Shown: in pieces, positions 5,239 to 7,186 of the stretch
Position numbering within the stretch: position 1 is the stretch's first letter
Layout: every line of letters begins with the position of its first letter
From: JBNKHH01 sp050290245
GTDB lineage: Bacteria > Pseudomonadota > Alphaproteobacteria > Rhodobacterales > Rhodobacteraceae
Length of the DNA stretch: 7,186 nucleotides
NCBI GenBank assembly: GCA_050290245.1
Contig: JBNKHH010000009.1
Span: 1-7,186 of the forward strand
Reading direction: 5' to 3'
The notes under the pieces: generated by a model
Database searches by the model: none
Told to the model about the DNA's origin: nothing
The model's input: only the letters and a program-made list of their open reading frames with translations
Program-made: the position numbers and the translations under genes

Positions 5239-6732
5239 TCAGATGTCGAACTTGACACCCTGTGCCAGCGGCAACTCGGCCGAGTAGTTGATCGTGTTGG
5301 TCTGGCGGCGCATGTAAGATTTCCATGCATCCGATCCGCTTTCACGGCCGCCACCGGTTTCCTTCTCGCCACCGAACGCACCGCCGATTTCTGCACCCGA
5401 CGGGCCAATATTCACATTGGCGATGCCGCAATCCGATCCGGCAGCGGACAGGAATTGCTCGGCTTCGCGCATGTTCAGTGTGAAGATGCAGGACGACAGA
5501 CCCTGGGGGACACCGTTGTGCAGCGCCATCGCCTCGTCAAAGTCGTCATATCCCATGACGTACAGGATCGGCGCGAAGGTTTCCGTTTTTACCGTATCGG
5601 TCTGGCCCGGCATCTCGACAATCGCTGGGTTCACATAGCAGCCACCATCGACCCCGGTCGCGGTGCCGCCGCCATGCACGATTCCGCCATCTGCCTTGGC
5701 GGCCTCCAGCATCCGTTGCATGTTGTCGCTGGCGTTCTGGTCGATCAGGGGGCCGATCAGCGTACCCTCGACGCGGGGGTCACCGATGGGAAGGCTGGCA
5801 TAGGCAGGCACCAGTTTCGCCACAAGATCATCCTTGATCGAATTGTGCACGATCAGGCGGCGCAGCGACGTGCACCTTTGACCAGCGGTCCCGACGGCCG
5901 AAAAGACGATGGCACGGATTGCCATGTCGAGATCGGCCGAGGGTGCCACGATCATCGCGTTATTGCCGCCAAGCTCAAGAATGGGCCGCCCCCAACGTGC
6001 GGATACGCGCGGGCCGACGATGCTGCCCATTCGGGTGGAGCCGGTTGCGCTCAGGATCGGCACATCGGGCGAAGCGACCAGGGCCTCGCCCACGTCAGGG
6101 CCGCCGACGACCAATTGGACCAGCCCCTCAGGCGCGTCGCCGAACCGGGCCAGCGCACGTTCCATGATCTTCATCGACGCCATGGCCGTCAGCGGCGTTT
6201 TTTCCGATGGCTTCCAGATCACCGGGTCGCCACAGATCAGGGCAAGTGCCGTGTTCCAGGACCAGACCGCGACCGGAAAGTTGAACGCCGTGATGACGCC
6301 GCAGGGACCCATCGGATGCCAGGTCTCCATCATCCGGTGACCCGGGCGCTCAGAGGCGATGGTCAGCCCGTAGAGCTGGCGGGAAAGACCGACCGCAAAG
6401 TCACAGATGTCGATCATCTCCTGTACTTCGCCGAGGCCCTCTGACACGATCTTGCCGGCCTCAAGCGTGACGACAGCGCCCAGCTCGTCCTTGGCGGCAC
6501 GCAACTCTTCGCCCAGCAGACGGACGAGTTCCCCCCGGCGCGGGGCGGGCACCGTGCGCCAGGCCTTGAAGGCTTCCTGGGCCTTGGCGATGATTGCGGG
6601 CATGTCCTTTGCCGCCGTTTCAGCGACACGCGCCACCGTCGCCCCGTCAATCGGTGACCTGACTGCCAGGGTGCCGCCTGTGAGCTCGGTTTCAGACAGG
6701 CCGGCGGCCCGCAAAACGTCTTGATGTGTCAT
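5239..6732 (-). CDS. amaB: L-2-aminoadipate 6-semialdehyde dehydrogenase (ALDH7/antiquitin type)
   Basis: This NAD(P)-dependent aldehyde dehydrogenase is predicted to oxidise 2-aminoadipate 6-semialdehyde (in equilibrium with piperideine-6-carboxylate) to 2-aminoadipate in lysine catabolism. The 497-aa protein shows the ALDH core: AFNFP with N151, K174 in WKPSEKTP, the GSTRMG cofactor loop (231-236), general base E253 in LELGGNN, and catalytic C287 in GTAGQRC. Marks of the antiquitin branch are GEVQEMIDICDFAVGLSR (101-118), the anchor loop GGGRESGSDAWKSYMRR (460-476) and the ending LPLAQGVKF. The start is ATG 6732, with AAAGGA (6746-6741) as ribosome site; this gives the usual ALDH7 N-terminus, whereas ATG 6855 would add 41 residues that lie inside the upstream gene in another frame. 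It begins one base after the stop of the acyltransferase gene, so the two are probably translationally coupled. Related ALDH7 enzymes can also accept betaine aldehyde or other aldehydes. Confidence 0.88.
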   Translation of the reverse strand: MTHQDVLRAAGLSETELTGGTLAVRSPIDGATVARVAETAAKDMPAIIAKAQEAFKAWRTVPAPRRGELVRLLGEELRAAKDELGAVVTLEAGKIVSEGLGEVQEMIDICDFAVGLSRQLYGLTIASERPGHRMMETWHPMGPCGVITAFNFPVAVWSWNTALALICGDPVIWKPSEKTPLTAMASMKIMERALARFGDAPEGLVQLVVGGPDVGEALVASPDVPILSATGSTRMGSIVGPRVSARWGRPILELGGNNAMIVAPSADLDMAIRAIVFSAVGTAGQRCTSLRRLIVHNSIKDDLVAKLVPAYASLPIGDPRVEGTLIGPLIDQNASDNMQRMLEAAKADGGIVHGGGTATGVDGGCYVNPAIVEMPGQTDTVKTETFAPILYVMGYDDFDEAMALHNGVPQGLSSCIFTLNMREAEQFLSAAGSDCGIANVNIGPSGAEIGGAFGGEKETGGGRESGSDAWKSYMRRQTNTINYSAELPLAQGVKFDI

Positions 6733-6733
6733 A

Positions 6734-7186
6734 TCAGTGTCCTTTTGATACACGGCTGCGCTGGTCTTCGCGGCCCATGGAAACAAGAATTGGATCGGTC
6801 GACTGGCGAGTCTGGAAGTCGGCCTTGGACGCCATTCCGCGCCAGTCCGCTTCAATCAGCGATTGAGCAACGGCCCCGCCCAAGGTTGTTCCAGGACCGG
6901 TGACGACAAACAAATCCGGTGCAAATTCCCGCGCCGCAACGGTGATGGCGCGTGTGAAGTCATAGGGCTCGATGACCTGATGACCGAAGGTATAGTCCCA
7001 GAGAGCATTCATGTCGCACGCATGAGGCCACCAGATCTGCCCGCGACCATCGATCATTGGCAGCTTGGGCTGCAAAAACAGCTCCGGCGAAAAGTGGCTG
7101 AGTGCGTCCTCGGAGACAGGTGCAACAAGGGGCGAATGAAACCCGGCATGACCCGGCAATCGCATCGGAAACCGATCCCGCTTGGG
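6734..7186 (-). CDS. Acyltransferase (FabD/malonyltransferase-like), C-terminal part
   Basis: This frame is open to the right edge, so only the last 150 residues are visible and the start lies outside. GHAGFHSPLV (visible residues 12-21) corresponds to the segment of FabD-type acyltransferases that holds the catalytic histidine, here H17. FGHQVIEPYDFTRAI and VVTGPGTTLGG match the later segments that follow it in malonyl-CoA:ACP transacylases. The catalytic GHSxG serine would lie upstream and cannot be judged. Between the histidine block and the FGHQV block is WWPHACDMNALWDY, and after GPG there is a tail of about 40 residues (WRGMAS...VSKGH), neither of which I recognise from housekeeping FabD. 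The stop is one base before the ALDH7 start, so the pair forms an operon. This context suggests a role tied to a catabolic acyl intermediate and not to general fatty acid synthesis, but that is inference. Confidence 0.7.
   Translation of the reverse strand, partial: PKRDRFPMRLPGHAGFHSPLVAPVSEDALSHFSPELFLQPKLPMIDGRGQIWWPHACDMNALWDYTFGHQVIEPYDFTRAITVAAREFAPDLFVVTGPGTTLGGAVAQSLIEADWRGMASKADFQTRQSTDPILVSMGREDQRSRVSKGH

Noticed and set aside
5227..6444. Long open frame (405 codons) on the plus strand opposite the ALDH7 gene
   Set aside because: The minus strand carries an unmistakable aldehyde dehydrogenase. The plus-strand translation is rich in His, Arg and Gly with no domain and spans the intergenic terminator side.
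1..7186. CRISPR array, insertion sequence, toxin-antitoxin or phage genes
   Set aside because: No regularly spaced repeats, transposase motifs, terminal inverted repeats or small paired genes were seen on either strand.

Overview
This window looks like chromosomal DNA from an alphaproteobacterium of the Rhodobacteraceae (Roseobacter group). Base composition is GC-rich, coding frames favour G or C at third positions, and the DapF, MtaB, MobA-type and ALDH7-type proteins all resemble forms I associate with that family. The assignment is from recognition, not from a search.

Layout from left to right. A tRNA-Lys(UUU) gene on the minus strand (2-77) reads out of the left edge. Three plus-strand genes follow: a small lipoprotein with a ClpP-like fold (195-764), diaminopimelate epimerase dapF (813-1637), and the tRNA methylthiotransferase mtaB (1637-2899), which overlaps dapF by one base. 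A GC-rich hairpin (2935-2960) closes this housekeeping block. An AT-rich control region comes next (about 3024-3130), holding two similar operator-like boxes around a likely promoter. It leads into a single plus-strand gene for a flavin monooxygenase closely resembling 3-hydroxybenzoate 4-monooxygenase, MobA (3184-5088). A perfect 12-bp inverted repeat (5184-5219) lies between mobA and the oppositely oriented genes to its right. Those are a minus-strand pair: an acyltransferase (FabD-like) gene whose 5' part lies beyond the right edge (6734-7186) and, one base downstream, an antiquitin-type (ALDH7) 2-aminoadipate 6-semialdehyde dehydrogenase (5239-6732).

Functionally the window joins a conserved block with two catabolic units. 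The conserved block covers a lysine tRNA, the last epimerisation before lysine and peptidoglycan meso-DAP, and modification of t6A37 in ANN-decoding tRNAs, which include tRNA-Lys. The catabolic units are conversion of 3-hydroxybenzoate to protocatechuate, for which no ring-cleavage genes are present here, and oxidation of the lysine-derived semialdehyde to 2-aminoadipate.

I did not find an obvious new defence or mobile system. The points most worth checking are the DapF active site, where one of the two catalytic cysteines is serine, the paired operator boxes before mobA, and the tight coupling of an acyltransferase-like gene to the ALDH7 gene.
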